A DNA stretch of 64,000 bases from Plasmopara viticola. Lineage: Eukaryota > Oomycota > Peronosporomycetes > Peronosporales > Peronosporaceae. Both the position numbers and the translations under genes were made by a program. This document shows, one piece after another, positions 36,104 through 47,291 of this stretch. Below the pieces are notes generated by a model. It saw only the letters and a list, made by a program, of their open reading frames with translations. It had not been told where the DNA came from and ran no database searches. The stretch covers positions 124,001 to 188,000 of the forward strand of contig MBPM02000059.1 in the NCBI GenBank assembly GCA_001695595.3, read 5' to 3'. Each line of letters opens with the position of its first letter. Within the stretch, counting starts at the first letter, position 1.

Positions 36104-37036
36104 AAGTTAAGCTTTACGACCAGACTTTACGCACTATCCGTAGCAGTCTTCAATAACGACGAAGCTTCATTGGACAAGAGCCGGTGTCTGGTGGTTTTTT
36201 GTCCCACGCGAATACCAAACGCCACGTATTCTAAGAGTAACATCAACCAGAAGTGAAATTTAATGCAAAAACATATAAGTTTGATATAGAGGAGATCTAC
36301 GTGAAAGACAAAGGGTATACACCGCCCGAAGTAGTCATTACGTACATGTCGCCCCATCTGAGAAGTTACACACGGCGCAGCCTTCATTTTGAATCGGACT
36401 CGACCAGCTCGTCAACCCCCAGCCATCTGTTACCCGCCTCGCTAACAGGTGCACGAGCTTGAAACCCTCTGCTACCTATGGATTCTGGAGTTTTCGCTTT
36501 GCTAGTTGGTAAATCGGGGCAAGTGTGTAATTAGGTCAGTATTTTCCATTGGTGTCCGTGCACGGATCTTCTGCTAAACCAGGAATTTGCCAATTTGAGT
36601 CCTACAATTATGGATACTGCCTTCGTTCTTAAGGCTAGGTGCTATGAGGATCTTGATAAAAAGGAAACATATATGTAACGAAAGAGCGTACCATGATTCA
36701 GTTTACTATAACTAAAGCCCATATGGACTTCTCTCGATGTCTAGGCCGCCGAAGTGACCATACAAAGCTCACGGTCTTTATGTTTTTAATTGGGGATCTA
36801 CATGTATTGGTGATTATAGAGATAGGCTTACTCAAAAAGGCTCCTTGGTGGTCAACCAGACGACAATGGTCTAGCGAAGTGCGTGTTCAGAAAAAATCTA
36901 GAGTTTATGTAGACCATCGATTCCGTCCTACCTATAAAAGTGCTTCTGCGTGCGAGGACTTTGATCTTGATTTTTTTCGGGAATAAGCACCAATTAACCC
37001 TAAAATAGCTAATCCTGCACCTAAAAATTTAGAAGC
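36104..37036. other. gene-free spacer
   Basis: Two short frames (36253-36462 and 36693-36986, plus) have no recognisable domain. No supported gene. Confidence 0.4.
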
Positions 37037-37151
37037 TTGTATTGTATTGTATTACGTTATCGCGTTGCCAAGTTATGCACATGCTAGGCTCAGTCTGGCT
37101 AGTCCACGGCATAGAGTGGTGTCCGCATACGTCGGGTCTCGTTCGGCGGGC
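37037..37151 (-). mobile_element. SINE-like element, truncated inverted copy
   Basis: This is the reverse complement of the last ~115 bases of the full elements at 37256-37581 and 43119-43450, including the (TACAA)n-type tail, read here as ATTGTATTGTATTACG. The match begins abruptly at GCCCGCCGAACG on the minus strand, so the 5' two thirds are missing. A 7-base direct repeat, GCTTGTA (37035-37041 and 37150-37156), could be a target duplication but overlaps the element ends and is weak. Confidence 0.65.
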
Positions 37152-37255
37152 TTGTAATAACATTACATTCCTTATATATTATTTATTATTATCTATATCT
37201 TAAATAATAGAATTTTAAAAATAATTAATTATAATATTTAGATCAAAAGCATTGT

Positions 37256-37581
37256 GCTTCGGAAAAGGTTGGGGTGACGCCCTCCTTCCAAGCGCGAGGG
37301 CTAAATGCTCGCGCGCTTCGGGCAGGTGCTCTCGGGCATCTGCAGGTCTCTAAAGAGTCTCACCCTCGACGCGACGGTCTCCAGCATCAGGGCGCCACCT
37401 GGGCTCTTACCAAGTCAGAGCTAAACAGAATAATGGCTGACCCTCACGACCTCGGTGCTGGCTGCACTACCCGCCAAACGAGACCCAACGTATGCGGACA
37501 CCACTCTATGCCGTGGACTAGCCAGACTGAGCCTAGCACGTGCATATTTTGGCAACGCGATAGCGTAATACAATACAATAT
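37256..37581 (+). mobile_element. SINE-like retroelement, full copy 1
   Basis: About 326 bases. It is flanked by a perfect 11-base direct repeat, AAAAGCATTGT, at 37245-37255 and 37582-37592. The body starts at GGAAAAGGTTGGGGTGACGC (37261) and ends in a short (CAATA)n tail. Copy 2 at 43119-43450 differs by roughly 6% and has a different flanking repeat, so the two inserted independently. Target duplications of this length plus a simple-sequence tail are the marks of reverse transcription primed at the target, as for SINEs. I see no convincing polymerase III A and B boxes, so it could also be the 3' end of a longer non-LTR element. Confidence 0.8.
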
Positions 37582-37720
37582 AAAAGCATTGTATGTCAGT
37601 TGTGAAAATTTCTGGGTAACAACTAACTAGGTGCTAGAGCTTTTTTGACAAACAGCAACGTCAGTGAGCGCACAGTATGTCTTTCACACACAATGACTGC
37701 CTTTAAATGGAAAACCGGTT

Positions 37721-37866
37721 TGTTAACATTACACCGCTGAATGCATGTTGAACAGGTGGATGGCTCTACAGTAATTACAAGTACGTCACAATTAGTAATT
37801 ACATATGGTAGCCGTTCATTGGTCAGGATAAATATATTCACTTCGGTTTTTGCTTTCTTCTCAACA
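37721..37866 (+). repeat. 5' LTR of copia element
   Basis: A 146-base LTR with TG..CA ends (TGTTAACATT ... TTCTCAACA). Five bases differ from the 3' LTR at 41997-42142. The five bases before it, CGGTT (37716-37720), are repeated right after the 3' LTR (42143-42147), the target-site duplication. Confidence 0.92.
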
Positions 37867-37929
37867 GCTTAACAGCCGCAAACAACAGCCTCGCATCACC
37901 ACACCGTCACCGTCATAACTACCAAGCGC

Positions 37930-40206
37930 ACCGAAGTCCTCCTAGGAGGTGGTAACTACTACCATTGGGAGTTCAACATGAGAATGGCCCTCGCAAGAAA
38001 AGGGCTTCTGGGACACATTATGGGCGCGAAGGGCGAGAGCAAAATAACGGAGACGTAGCTCGTGAATGACGCCAAGGCATTGGGTATAATTGCCCAGGGC
38101 GTCGAGATACAACACCAGACCAAGATATGGTCTGATACTCGTGCCTTGAGGGCATTGGGAACGCTTCGCGATTTTTACCATCGTTCCACTTTACACAACC
38201 GTGTCACGATAACACGGCGCCTTCATGAGTTTAAGAAGGAGAGTGGCACTCGCATGGTGAAACATCTGGACGCGTTTGATGAGCTGGTGGTGGGACTCCA
38301 GATGACGGGAGAGCCGGTGGATGAATCAAGACAGCTAGTGGTACTTCTGAGCAGCTTGCCGGCGGAATATGGAATGATATCTTCTATCGTGGAGAACGCC
38401 AAGGACATCACTCTAATCGAAGTCAAGGAGAAGCTGTTGAAGGAGTCAGACAGACTACAGAAGAAGGAAGCAAGTGAGAAAGCGTTTCGAGCCACAGACA
38501 ATGATGGACGGATCAAGGGCAGACGAGGAAGTGGCCGCAAGATTTACGCGCCACGCAAGGGTGGCTGTTTTCGGGGAAAATACTTCAATTGTGACCAGAC
38601 TGGTCATATGAAACGAGACTGCCCAGCTGCTAAGAACCGTTCCGGAAACCGTTATAGCGGTAATGATGCAGTGTTTGCAGTGGGGAATGAGCAATCAGTA
38701 AGCTGGCTGATCGACAGTGGTGCGACGTCACACATGACCCCTCACCGAAGTGACCTGATCGACTTCAAGCAACTTAAAGACAACATCAAAATAACCATTC
38801 CAGATGGCAGAAAGTTACGCGTCGAAGGAGCTGGAACGGTGAAGCTTATCGGCTCAGATGGAAGACGCATATCGATGATGGAAGTGCTGCTTATCCCCGG
38901 ACCTGACAGACGTCTACTGTCGTTGGGAAAGCTTGCCGATTGTGGACTAAGTGTAGAGTTTCAGCGTGCTTCGTGCATCATTTGGGACAAGAACGAAGCT
39001 TTGGCGACTGGGACAAGAAATGGAAAAGCTTACACACTGGAACGTCAGCAAGAGGAGGCACGATTGGTGCAATACTCGGGAGTTGATAGTCAGTGGGAGT
39101 TATGGCACTCTCGTATGGGACATCCAAGTGAGAACGTTTTAGTGAAGACTATGCGATCTACAGAAGGTATTCCTGCGTTAAAAGAAGGTATCAAGATCCT
39201 GTGTGGTGGATGCATGAAGGGCAAGCAGACGATCGAAGCCTTTCCAGGACGCTCCATGGCAAAGACATCACGTGTATTGGAATTAGTTCACACAGACGTG
39301 ATGGGACCCATGAAGACACTTTCAAAAGGAGGTGCTAATTACATTTTGACGTTTGTGGATGATTACCCACGATATGTGGTGGCTTACTTTCTGGCAAGGA
39401 AGAGTGAAGTTGCCGACAAGATCAAGATGTTCAAAGCACTGCATGAGGATCAGTGGGGAACCCGTGTCAAGTGCCTGCGTTCGGACAACGGAACGGAGTT
39501 TGTCAACAAGACAGTTACAAATTTATGTCAGCGGGACGGTATCATACATCAGCGTACAGTTCCATACAGTCCCCAACAAAATGGAATTGCAGAACGAATG
39601 AACCGTACGATAATGGAACAGGCACGAAGCATGCTACACTACAAGTGTGTTCCGACATATTGGTGGGCAGAGGCAGTAAGCACTGCGGTGTACCTGATCA
39701 ACCGCTCTCCTAATACAATGCACCCAAATAACACCCCATATGAACTGGGATTTAAGATGAAGCCTCGGATGGATCATCTTAGGGTGTTTGGGTCTCATGG
39801 ATATGCTCACGTTGATCAAGTGAAGAAGACGAAGCTCGAAGCCAAAAGCTTCAAGTGCATGTTCCTTGGTTATGCCGAAGACACTAAGGGATACCGAGTT
39901 TACGATTTGGAGAAAGACAAGATATCAGTATCACGGTCGGTGAAGCTGGACGAGCGTGAAGTGGGCGGCATTTACGAGACACACCCGCCCAAACAAATAA
40001 AAGTGATACACGTTACCAAAGACAACGATGAAATTGCTGTGTCCGGGCCGACGGAACACCAACAAGATCAAGATGAACTTATGGAGTGTGAAGGAGAAGA
40101 TGAAATTCCAGATGCTCCAATGAATGAGGAGGAGTCCGATACAAATGAGTCAAGGGTCGAGATGCTTCGATTACCGACCTCAGTACACTCTGAACTGACA
40201 GAGTAA
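37930..40206 (+). pseudogene. copia gag-protease-integrase region
   Basis: The gag N-terminus is recognisable before the long frame: GGGNYYHWEFNMRMAL at about 37946-37993, interrupted by the stop at 38056. The open frame 38062-40206 (714 codons) holds the rest of gag, a zinc knuckle at about 38566-38625 (KYFNC..TGHMKRDC) in which the first of the three cysteines is tyrosine, a retroviral-type aspartic protease core (LIDSGATSHMT, about 38707-38740), the integrase HHCC zinc region (LWHSRMGHP ... CGGCMKGKQ) and integrase catalytic motifs (HTDVMGP, LRSDNGTEF, PYSPQQNGIAERMN). These are standard copia features. The missing knuckle cysteine and the gag stop make a functional product unlikely. Confidence 0.9.
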
Positions 40207-40399
40207 AGAGCTCCTACACTGGATGCACAGGAAGATCGATTGGTATTTCGACCGCAAATGGAACGTTCAAGGCGTACATATGAACCAATGTTGTTGCTGG
40301 AAAACGGATCAGATGCCGATGAAAGTCTGGGAGGAAGCGAATGACCACCATCTCCAAAAGCGTGCAAGGATTGATGAAGACTGCCTGATAGCTGAAGCT

Positions 40400-41983
40400 A
40401 TTCTCGCTTACGCTGTGAGTGTTGGTGAAGAATTAGACTTGCCTACCACGTATGCGCAGGCAATGTCTAGTGACGAGGCAGAACAGTGGCGACAAGCGAT
40501 GGACGCCAAATTACAGTCGCATCACAGAAACAAACATGGATACTCGTTCCACGAGAATCAATTGGACGTACGATTGGATGCCGCCGGGTTTTTGCTAAGA
40601 AGCGTGACCAGAATGGATGTGTTGTGCGCTACAAAGCACGATTGGTGGCTAAAGATTTCAAGCAGAAATACGGCGTGGATTTCTTCGAGACTTACTCTCC
40701 AGTGGCCAACATGAACTCAATTCGAGTTGTACTCGCAGTGTGTGCGGTATTAGGCTACAAAATGGAACAGCTGGACGTCGACACCGCCCTTCGTAAAAGT
40801 GTACTGTCGGATCGTGTTCTCATGGAAATTCCAATTGGTGTTAAGGGAGCTCAAGGATTTGCGTGTCAGCTGAACAAAGCTATATATGGTCTCAAGCAAA
40901 CTGCAAGCGCTTGGAACAAGACGATCGACCACGTCTTCAAGAAGAACGATTTTTAAAGTTGTGGAGCGGATCAATGCGTCTACGTGAAGAAAGTGGAAGA
41001 AGGTTTTGTGTACGTATGTCTTTATGTCGATGATATAATCATTGCAGCCAAGACGAGCGACGAGATTCTAGAGGTCAAGGGGATGCTTAAAAGTGTTTTC
41101 AAGATGAAGGGTCTCGGTATGGCGAAGTTCATCGTGGGCATGGAGATCGACCACGACATGACAGCTTTCACACTAATGATCAAGCAAACACGCTACATTA
41201 GCGACGTGGCTGAGCGATTTGGACAGAAAAACGCCAAGAACGTCGACAATCCGTGTACGTCCGGACTCAAGCTGTCAACATCACAGTCACCAAGTACAGA
41301 AGCTGAGCGTTCAGAGATGCGGTCAAGACCATACCGCTCACTAATTGGATGTCTGCTATATGTTACAACTTGCACTCTGCCGGGCGTCGCATACATCGTG
41401 ACACAACTGTCTCGATTTCTCGAAAACCGGGGTAACCACATTGGAACGCCGCAGTTCGTGTATTGTGCTACTTAAATTCGGCACGTCATCATGGGATCGT
41501 TTACCAAAGAAAAACGGGAAAGGTGATTATTGAAGCTTTTTCGGATGCTGACTGGGGTAGCAACACCGATGGCAGACGGTCTGTCTCAGGTGTGTTGATC
41601 AACATTGATGAAGCTCCAGTTGTATTCAAGTCCAAGTATCAGAGAACCGTTGCACAAAGTTCCGCAGAAGCAGAGTATATGGCGCTCAGCTTGTGCACAC
41701 AAGAAGTACTTAGGTGGGAGGCACGCAAATACGGGAAGACAATCAAGGTGCGGTAGCTTTGGCAAACAACGCGGGCTACCACGCAAGTACAAAGCACGTG
41801 GACATCAGACATCACTTTATTCGGGAGAACGTTCAGCATGGATTACTCAAGATTGGCTACATTGATACAAGGGGTCAGCTTGCAGATATGCTAACCAAGG
41901 CGCTCGGAACCAAGATGCTGAAGTATCTGCGCGAAGCCTCCGGAATCAAGACCGAGTCAGCAACAAAGGACACACAGTATTAG
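40400..41983 (+). pseudogene. copia reverse transcriptase-RNase H region
   Basis: Continues the polyprotein in broken frames. Reverse transcriptase motifs are seen: RYKARLVAKDF and ETYSPVANMNSIR (about 40626-40725), then VCLYVDDIIIAA (41014-41050) with the catalytic YVDD. RNase H follows: EAFSDADWG (about 41530-41560), SSAEAEYMAL (about 41660-41690) and, after a frame change near 41720, TKHVDIRHHFIRE and GQLADMLTKAL. At least one stop and several frameshifts separate the parts. Confidence 0.9.
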
Positions 41984-41996
41984 CGGTGAGTGGGAG

Positions 41997-42142
41997 TGTT
42001 AACATTACACCGCTGAATGCATGTTGAACAGGTGGATGGCTTCACAGTAATTACAAGTACGTCACAATTAGTAATTACATATGGTAGCCGTTCATTGGTC
42101 AGTTTAAATATATTCACTTCGGGTTTTGCTTTCTTCTCAACA
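41997..42142 (+). repeat. 3' LTR of copia element
   Basis: 146 bases, TG..CA, matching the 5' LTR with five substitutions. It is followed by the target duplication CGGTT. Confidence 0.92.
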
Positions 42143-42147
42143 CGGTT

Positions 42148-43106
42148 GATAAATAAAGATTCGGTTTTGCGTAAGGCTAGTTTCTGAGACCCAGATTATA
42201 TCTTTCAAGCAAAGGTGAGTGAAACATCTCTCTGACGGACATTAAACGAAAACCAAACAGGCAGCCATAAAGCCGATTCTACGTTAGGGATCTAAAAAGC
42301 TTTTCCTGCAATAAAACCTGAATAGTTTTTCCTGCATTAAGACCCAGGATCTTATCCTGCGCATTGGAGGACGACACAGCAATAAACACCACCAGAACTC
42401 TGCCACGGCAAGAAAACGTTTTGCTCCTGCCAACAGGAGAATGCAGAAACATCCGGTGTATAAACGCTCTCACTGATAGGCCCAACAATGAAGACGAGAT
42501 TCGACAAAAGCGCTTCATCAAACCTCTATCCTTCGTTCCCCAAGTCGGCGAAATAGACTTGAGCTAAATACACTTGTCTGAAAGCAGTCTCACCTACCAA
42601 GGGCAAACAGTGAAGAAGTTAGACTCTTTGGCGAGCTCGTCGACCATGAAAAGGACTCGCCTTTGAAGACAAGGAAGCCCGCAGCAGTTTCCAGACAAAA
42701 CGCTTGTTGTTAAAAGCCTTAGCCACGACGTCATTTACATCAAGACTGAGACCGGGGACGTCAAAAACAAAATTAAAAGTACCAATTTAAAGTGATCCAC
42801 TTGACTGTATTTACTATTGTCGCTGGCGATGGACTGTGCAATTTGCCGTTTGACGCACTCTCTGAAAGTTAGATTTAATGAGGAAGATAATGATCTTTTT
42901 GATGGATTATACCCGTCCGATGCAAATTATTTCGTCGAGACGTACTGCAGGACTACTGGAAAGCTAGTCTGTGTTGTCTAGCGTAGCTTATATGTTCAGC
43001 CGAGAGTAAACGACTGATTAATGTGTATCATGTTTGATGCACGGCCACTTGAGTACTATACCTGTGCCCAAGAACAGAAGCACGTGATACCCGTTTTCTT
43101 TATTTT
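42148..43106. other. gene-free spacer
   Basis: Continuation of the DNA into which the copia element inserted. One 67-codon frame (42364-42567) has no recognisable domain. No supported gene. Confidence 0.4.
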
Positions 43107-43118
43107 TTACCAGATAAG

Positions 43119-43450
43119 TCAAGGAAAAGGTTGGGGTGACGCCCTCCTTCCAAGCGCGGAGGCTAAATGCTCGCGCGCTTCGGGCAGGTGCTCTCGGGCA
43201 TCTGCAGGTCTCTAACGAGTCTCACCCTCGACGCGACGGTCTCCAGCACCAGGGCGCCACCTGGGTTCTTACCAAGTCAGAGCAAAACAAAACAACGGAA
43301 GACCCTCACGACCTCGGTGCTGGCTGCACTGCCCGCCGAACGAGATCCGACGTATGCGGACACCACTCTATGCCGTGGACTAGCCAGACTGAGCCTAGCA
43401 CGTGCATAACTTGGCAACGCGATAACGTAATACAATACAATACAATACAA
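43119..43450 (+). mobile_element. SINE-like retroelement, full copy 2
   Basis: About 332 bases. It is flanked by a perfect 12-base direct repeat, TTACCAGATAAG (43107-43118 and 43451-43462). The body starts at GGAAAAGGTTGGGGTGACGC (43123) and the tail is (TACAA)n, one to two units longer than in copy 1. Same strand as copy 1. Most differences from copy 1 lie in a 20-base stretch near 43280 and at CpG-type sites. Confidence 0.82.
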
Positions 43451-43876
43451 TTACCAGATAAGAGATCAATAAGGGTGTTGAGACGCCACTAGTTCAAAAC
43501 GCCTTAAAATAATGTAAGCTTTATGTCGATACTAATGACTTTAGCGGCCTCGGCATCCATCACTTAGTACGCGGCGAGAATCAACACGAAACCGCTGGCT
43601 TTGAGTGCCCTTCTCGATTGTAGCAACCGCACAGTGAGCTATAAGAACCATTCCTTACAACAACCGCGATTGATACTTACTCTTTATTAATAACCACTGC
43701 TTTTTGATACCCTACCAGATTTGGTACCGGTACGCAGCTGATTTATGTTGGCAATTTGTGAAGCATTGTAATTTAATGATGCGGATTTAGGTGTGCATTG
43801 GTTGGTGCTCCCTAAACATCACCTACCCAAGCAAGCGTTAGCACTTCTCCAAAGAGCTCTAGAACGACAAGCTAAG

Positions 43877-44831
43877 ATGGTACGCGATTGTGTATATGTC
43901 TCTATAGGACTAGAATTGAATAACAATGCTGGTTTTAAATAGGCCGGTGACAAGAGCAACAACGTAATGCGCGAGATCCATGTCGACAAGCTTGTGATCA
44001 ACTGCTGTGTCGGCGAGTCTGGCGACAAACTCACGCGTGCTGCTCGTGTGCTCGAGCAGCTAACGGGTCAGAAGCCCGTGTACTCCAAGGGTAAGCTTTC
44101 CACATACGAAAAGCAAAACACCGCCTTAACGGGCTACTTACCCGGGCCACTTGCCATGATGCGGTGTGTCTAACTTAACTACACGGCCTTTCCGGGTGTC
44201 GGGATCCTCTTGATGAGGTTTCTGGTTCATCCCTGATCGCGCTCGTCTTTGAGTACACCGGGCCGATGCCACACCACGCACACATCAATGATCTTGGAGG
44301 TTGGTGTCGTAGTACTTTGTTTGTCTCAACGGACGGCAAAGGCGCGTGTCAGTCACTCTGAGTGACTGTGTGGACTTTTGTGACCACTTTCTTGGCAGAA
44401 TCAGCTAATGTGCTCTATGGTGTATCTATTGTGTGTCTATTGCAGCCCGCTACACGGTCCGTACCTTTGGTATCCGTCGTAATGAAAAAATCTCGTGCCA
44501 CGTGACGGTCCGCGGTGAGCTCGCTCAAGAAATCCTTGACCGTGGCCTGAAGGTGAAGGAGTACGAATTGTTGCGCAAGAACTTTTCCGAGACGGGCAAC
44601 TTTGGCTTTGGGATTCAGGAACACATTGACTTGGGGATTAAGTACGATCCGTCTACCGGTATTTATGGTATGGATTTCTACGTGGTGCTTAAGCGTCCAG
44701 GGGCTCGTGTAGCCCGCCGCAAGATGAAGCAATCGCGTGTTGGCCACCCGCATCGCCTTACTAAGGATGACGCTATTGGCTGGTTCCAGTCCAAGTTTGA
44801 GGGCATTGTTTTGGACGCTCCTCGTAATTAA
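43877..44831 (+). CDS. RPL11: 60S ribosomal protein L11 (uL5), three exons
   Basis: Large-subunit ribosomal protein that contacts 5S rRNA and the central protuberance. Exon 3 (44446-44831) carries the strongly conserved [46 protein letters not shown] and [11 protein letters not shown] blocks. Exon 2 (43943-44090) carries [21 protein letters not shown]. The intron 44091-44445 (355 bases, GTAAGC..TTGCAG) splits codon AAG-G/CC, restoring SKARYTV. A first exon consisting only of the ATG (43877-43879), followed by a 63-base intron (43880-43942, GTACGC..AAATAG), is inferred. It gives [13 protein letters not shown], aligning with the N-terminus of other L11 proteins, and a total of 178 residues, the same as human RPL11. 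The alternative start is the ATG at 43967. The gene converges on XPD with a 75-base gap. Confidence 0.95.
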
Positions 44832-44906
44832 GGACGTAAGCTGTAGGTGCTTGGTGTCGACTTAATTTGTAGAAAATAAGGCAAAATGGAGAGTTTTATA
44901 CCACAT

Positions 44907-47291
44907 TCAGTGTCCTACCACGTTGACTTGCATCGCTTCGTCTTCTTTGGGATGTCTCCCGAGCCATTTAGCAACTCCATCCGCATCAAGCAGGATCGAA
45001 TTGACATTCGTCGACTCGTTCACAGGCTGAGCCATCAACGAAAGGTATTTCTTGGCCATGAATACCGCCATATCCACCGACAAATTCAAGTGCGAGTCAA
45101 CGAGAAATTGGGTGATCCACGGCGGAAGCTTGGTACGTTTATCAGCGCGATTGTACCGCGAGTCGGCAAAGATCACGAGTCCATAGTCCGTTTTGCTACG
45201 TAGCACTCGACCAGCACATTGGGCAGCTTGACGTAACGCATCAAACGTGAGGAAATCACCTTCGCGGATCTGGTGAGTATAGCGAAGGTACTCGAGTCGC
45301 GCACGCAAAGTGTTTGAAAGCGTGTACTGGAATGGAATGCCGAAGAGAATGACTGCACGTCCATAGTGGCGATCAAAGTCAATCCCTTCCGCCACTTTCC
45401 CGCGAGCAATCGAAAAGAAAATCGCTCCTCGGCCACAATCACACGCTTTCTTGTAATTATCTAAAGCCAGCGTTGTCTCGACGATATCTTTGGTTTCAAT
45501 AAAAAGCAGTTTACTAGCAAGCACACGCTTGAGCACACCGAGTGAGTCCCATTGACCTATAATCTTTTCCATATAGAGATACGACGGGAAGAAACACACC
45601 ATTCCGTCTGGTGTACACGCCGCCAATTCCAGCAACAGCGACCCGTAATTACGTACGACTGAGAGATCGTCGCGCAAGTCAAACTTTGTACTCACAGGCA
45701 TCTGGTCACTTCCACGTGTGATTACCAAGGGACAAATACTCGAACGATACACGGACATGGGCAACGATTCACGGATCACCGGATTAAAGTTCAGCAATCG
45801 CGGGTACAAATCGATCGGAGACAGCGTCCCGGACGTAATAATGACGCTACTGAAGCGTTCAAAGACTGGACGAATCGCTAATGATGCGTCCAAGCAAGAC
45901 AGTTGTAACACGGGATCGTGTACCCCAGACGCGTCATCAAAGGGCTCGATTATCAGCATAAATCCCTCAGCATACGTCGCTACTAGTGTCGCAAAGTCGG
46001 CAACGTTCGTCAATGCATTGTATTCCTCCAAATTCGTCACTTCTAACGTCCGTAACAACGAATTAAGACGCGTGTAGCAAAATTTCATGGGTTTAATCTC
46101 CATATTAATCGCTTGATGCAAATGATGCAAAAAAGCTTGGGGCGTCTCGGATTCGACTTGACGCACTCGAATGCGCTTTCGTAAATGCTCAATTAATCGT
46201 CGCATAAAAGCCACAAAGTGTTCAGCTCGTCGAATGTTTCCTGGAATGGCTTCATCCAGCACATCATCGGGTAGAACGGGGTTGGCAATCAAAATGTCGT
46301 TGCTCGAGTCAATCGCTCGATTCGTGGTCGGATCCACGTACGTGGGTGCTACAACGGCATTGCTAGACCGCAGCCCTTCCACAAGTCGTCGATATTCCGC
46401 ATCCAGTCTCGATTTATCCGCCTGTTTCAATTTATTCACGTGATTCGACAACGTCGTCAAGTTCCGTGACGCTCGATCCAAAGACCGTCGATCCAAGTCC
46501 ACACTGAGGGCTTCAATGCAAACATTGTCGATATTATGCGCTTCATCAAAGACCACGATACTTTCTTTCTCAAAACTTCTCGATACCAATTGACTGACTT
46601 TCGGGTCCAACATGTACTGATAATTGTACACGACCACGTCAGCAAACGTCACGACATATCGCGTCAAGAAATAAGGACACCATCCTTTTTGCGTGCCCAG
46701 TTCTTTCAAGTCGTCGACTGAATACACTCCGGGAGGCAACAGCGTGTCGTCGCTTCGACGAGCATCGTAATTTTCGTAGAACGAGCACGTCTCGATCGCG
46801 TCTTCCGCGTGCGGCATGGCCACGTCGCCATTTACCGTCACTTCGCGTGCTTTGGCCGCTCTGGCACGTACCCAAGACGCCGTCATCTTGCGGCATTGAC
46901 CGTCGACGTCTTCGCCGTCAGCGTGGGCCATGACCCGCGGGTGAACGCACATGTTGCGTCGCGAGCTTAGACACACGGCAGTGACTTGCGCCTTGTCGCC
47001 ATAGTATTGTTCCCGGTATTTTATAAGCCTCTTGATCTCTTCGACGCATTTGGCCATTTCTGGCACTGTTCGCGTGCAGTAAATGAGCTTGCCAGCAGTT
47101 GGATGCGCCTGTTTGTACGCTAAGACCAAGGACAAGAGCGACACGGTCTTGCCAGTACCGGTAGGCATCTCGAGCATACAATGCCCATGTGCGTCGAGAG
47201 AGCGCTTGAGCTCACGCATGTACTGCAGCTGTTCCGCGTACATGCGCTCGTACGGGAAGACGACCTCGAGTCCATCGATATCGACCTTCAT
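44907..47291 (-). CDS. ERCC2: TFIIH DNA helicase XPD/ERCC2/Rad3
   Basis: 794 codons in one exon; human XPD has 760. A 5'-3' superfamily 2 helicase with an iron-sulphur cluster, the TFIIH subunit that opens DNA in nucleotide excision repair and has a structural role in transcription initiation. Visible motifs: Walker A PTGTGKT (residues 43-49), four cluster cysteines C115, C133, C169 and C205, DEAH box at 249-252, and motif VI QCAGRVLR at 691-698. The C-terminal HD2 region is complete. The spacing between C133 and C169 is somewhat longer than in the human protein. It is divergent from the nucleotidyltransferase gene, with start codons 87 bases apart, and convergent with RPL11. No breaks are seen, so it should be functional. 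Confidence 0.96.
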   Translation of the reverse strand: MKVDIDGLEVVFPYERMYAEQLQYMRELKRSLDAHGHCMLEMPTGTGKTVSLLSLVLAYKQAHPTAGKLIYCTRTVPEMAKCVEEIKRLIKYREQYYGDKAQVTAVCLSSRRNMCVHPRVMAHADGEDVDGQCRKMTASWVRARAAKAREVTVNGDVAMPHAEDAIETCSFYENYDARRSDDTLLPPGVYSVDDLKELGTQKGWCPYFLTRYVVTFADVVVYNYQYMLDPKVSQLVSRSFEKESIVVFDEAHNIDNVCIEALSVDLDRRSLDRASRNLTTLSNHVNKLKQADKSRLDAEYRRLVEGLRSSNAVVAPTYVDPTTNRAIDSSNDILIANPVLPDDVLDEAIPGNIRRAEHFVAFMRRLIEHLRKRIRVRQVESETPQAFLHHLHQAINMEIKPMKFCYTRLNSLLRTLEVTNLEEYNALTNVADFATLVATYAEGFMLIIEPFDDASGVHDPVLQLSCLDASLAIRPVFERFSSVIITSGTLSPIDLYPRLLNFNPVIRESLPMSVYRSSICPLVITRGSDQMPVSTKFDLRDDLSVVRNYGSLLLELAACTPDGMVCFFPSYLYMEKIIGQWDSLGVLKRVLASKLLFIETKDIVETTLALDNYKKACDCGRGAIFFSIARGKVAEGIDFDRHYGRAVILFGIPFQYTLSNTLRARLEYLRYTHQIREGDFLTFDALRQAAQCAGRVLRSKTDYGLVIFADSRYNRADKRTKLPPWITQFLVDSHLNLSVDMAVFMAKKYLSLMAQPVNESTNVNSILLDADGVAKWLGRHPKEDEAMQVNVVGH

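Larger units (their letters stand above)
37721..42142 (+). mobile_element. Ty1/copia LTR retrotransposon, complete but inactive (4,422 bp)
   Basis: Bounded by two 146-base LTRs and a 5-base target duplication, CGGTT. The internal order is gag, protease, integrase, reverse transcriptase, RNase H, which defines Ty1/copia. The coding region is broken: an in-frame stop at 38056-38058 in gag, a stop at 40204-40206, an in-frame stop at 40954-40956 within reverse transcriptase, and frame changes around 40,250-40,490, 41,463-41,475 and 41,720. Five LTR differences in 146 bases (about 3.4%) mean the insertion is not recent. A purine-rich stretch (GGTGAGTGGGAG) just before the 3' LTR fits a polypurine tract. 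Confidence 0.93.

Noticed and set aside
37274..37630. 118-codon frame in SINE-like copy 1, and its counterpart at 43136-43492 in copy 2
   Set aside because: The frame runs beyond the element into unrelated flanking DNA in both copies, and the encoded peptide has no recognisable domain. An element of this size with target duplications is more likely non-coding.
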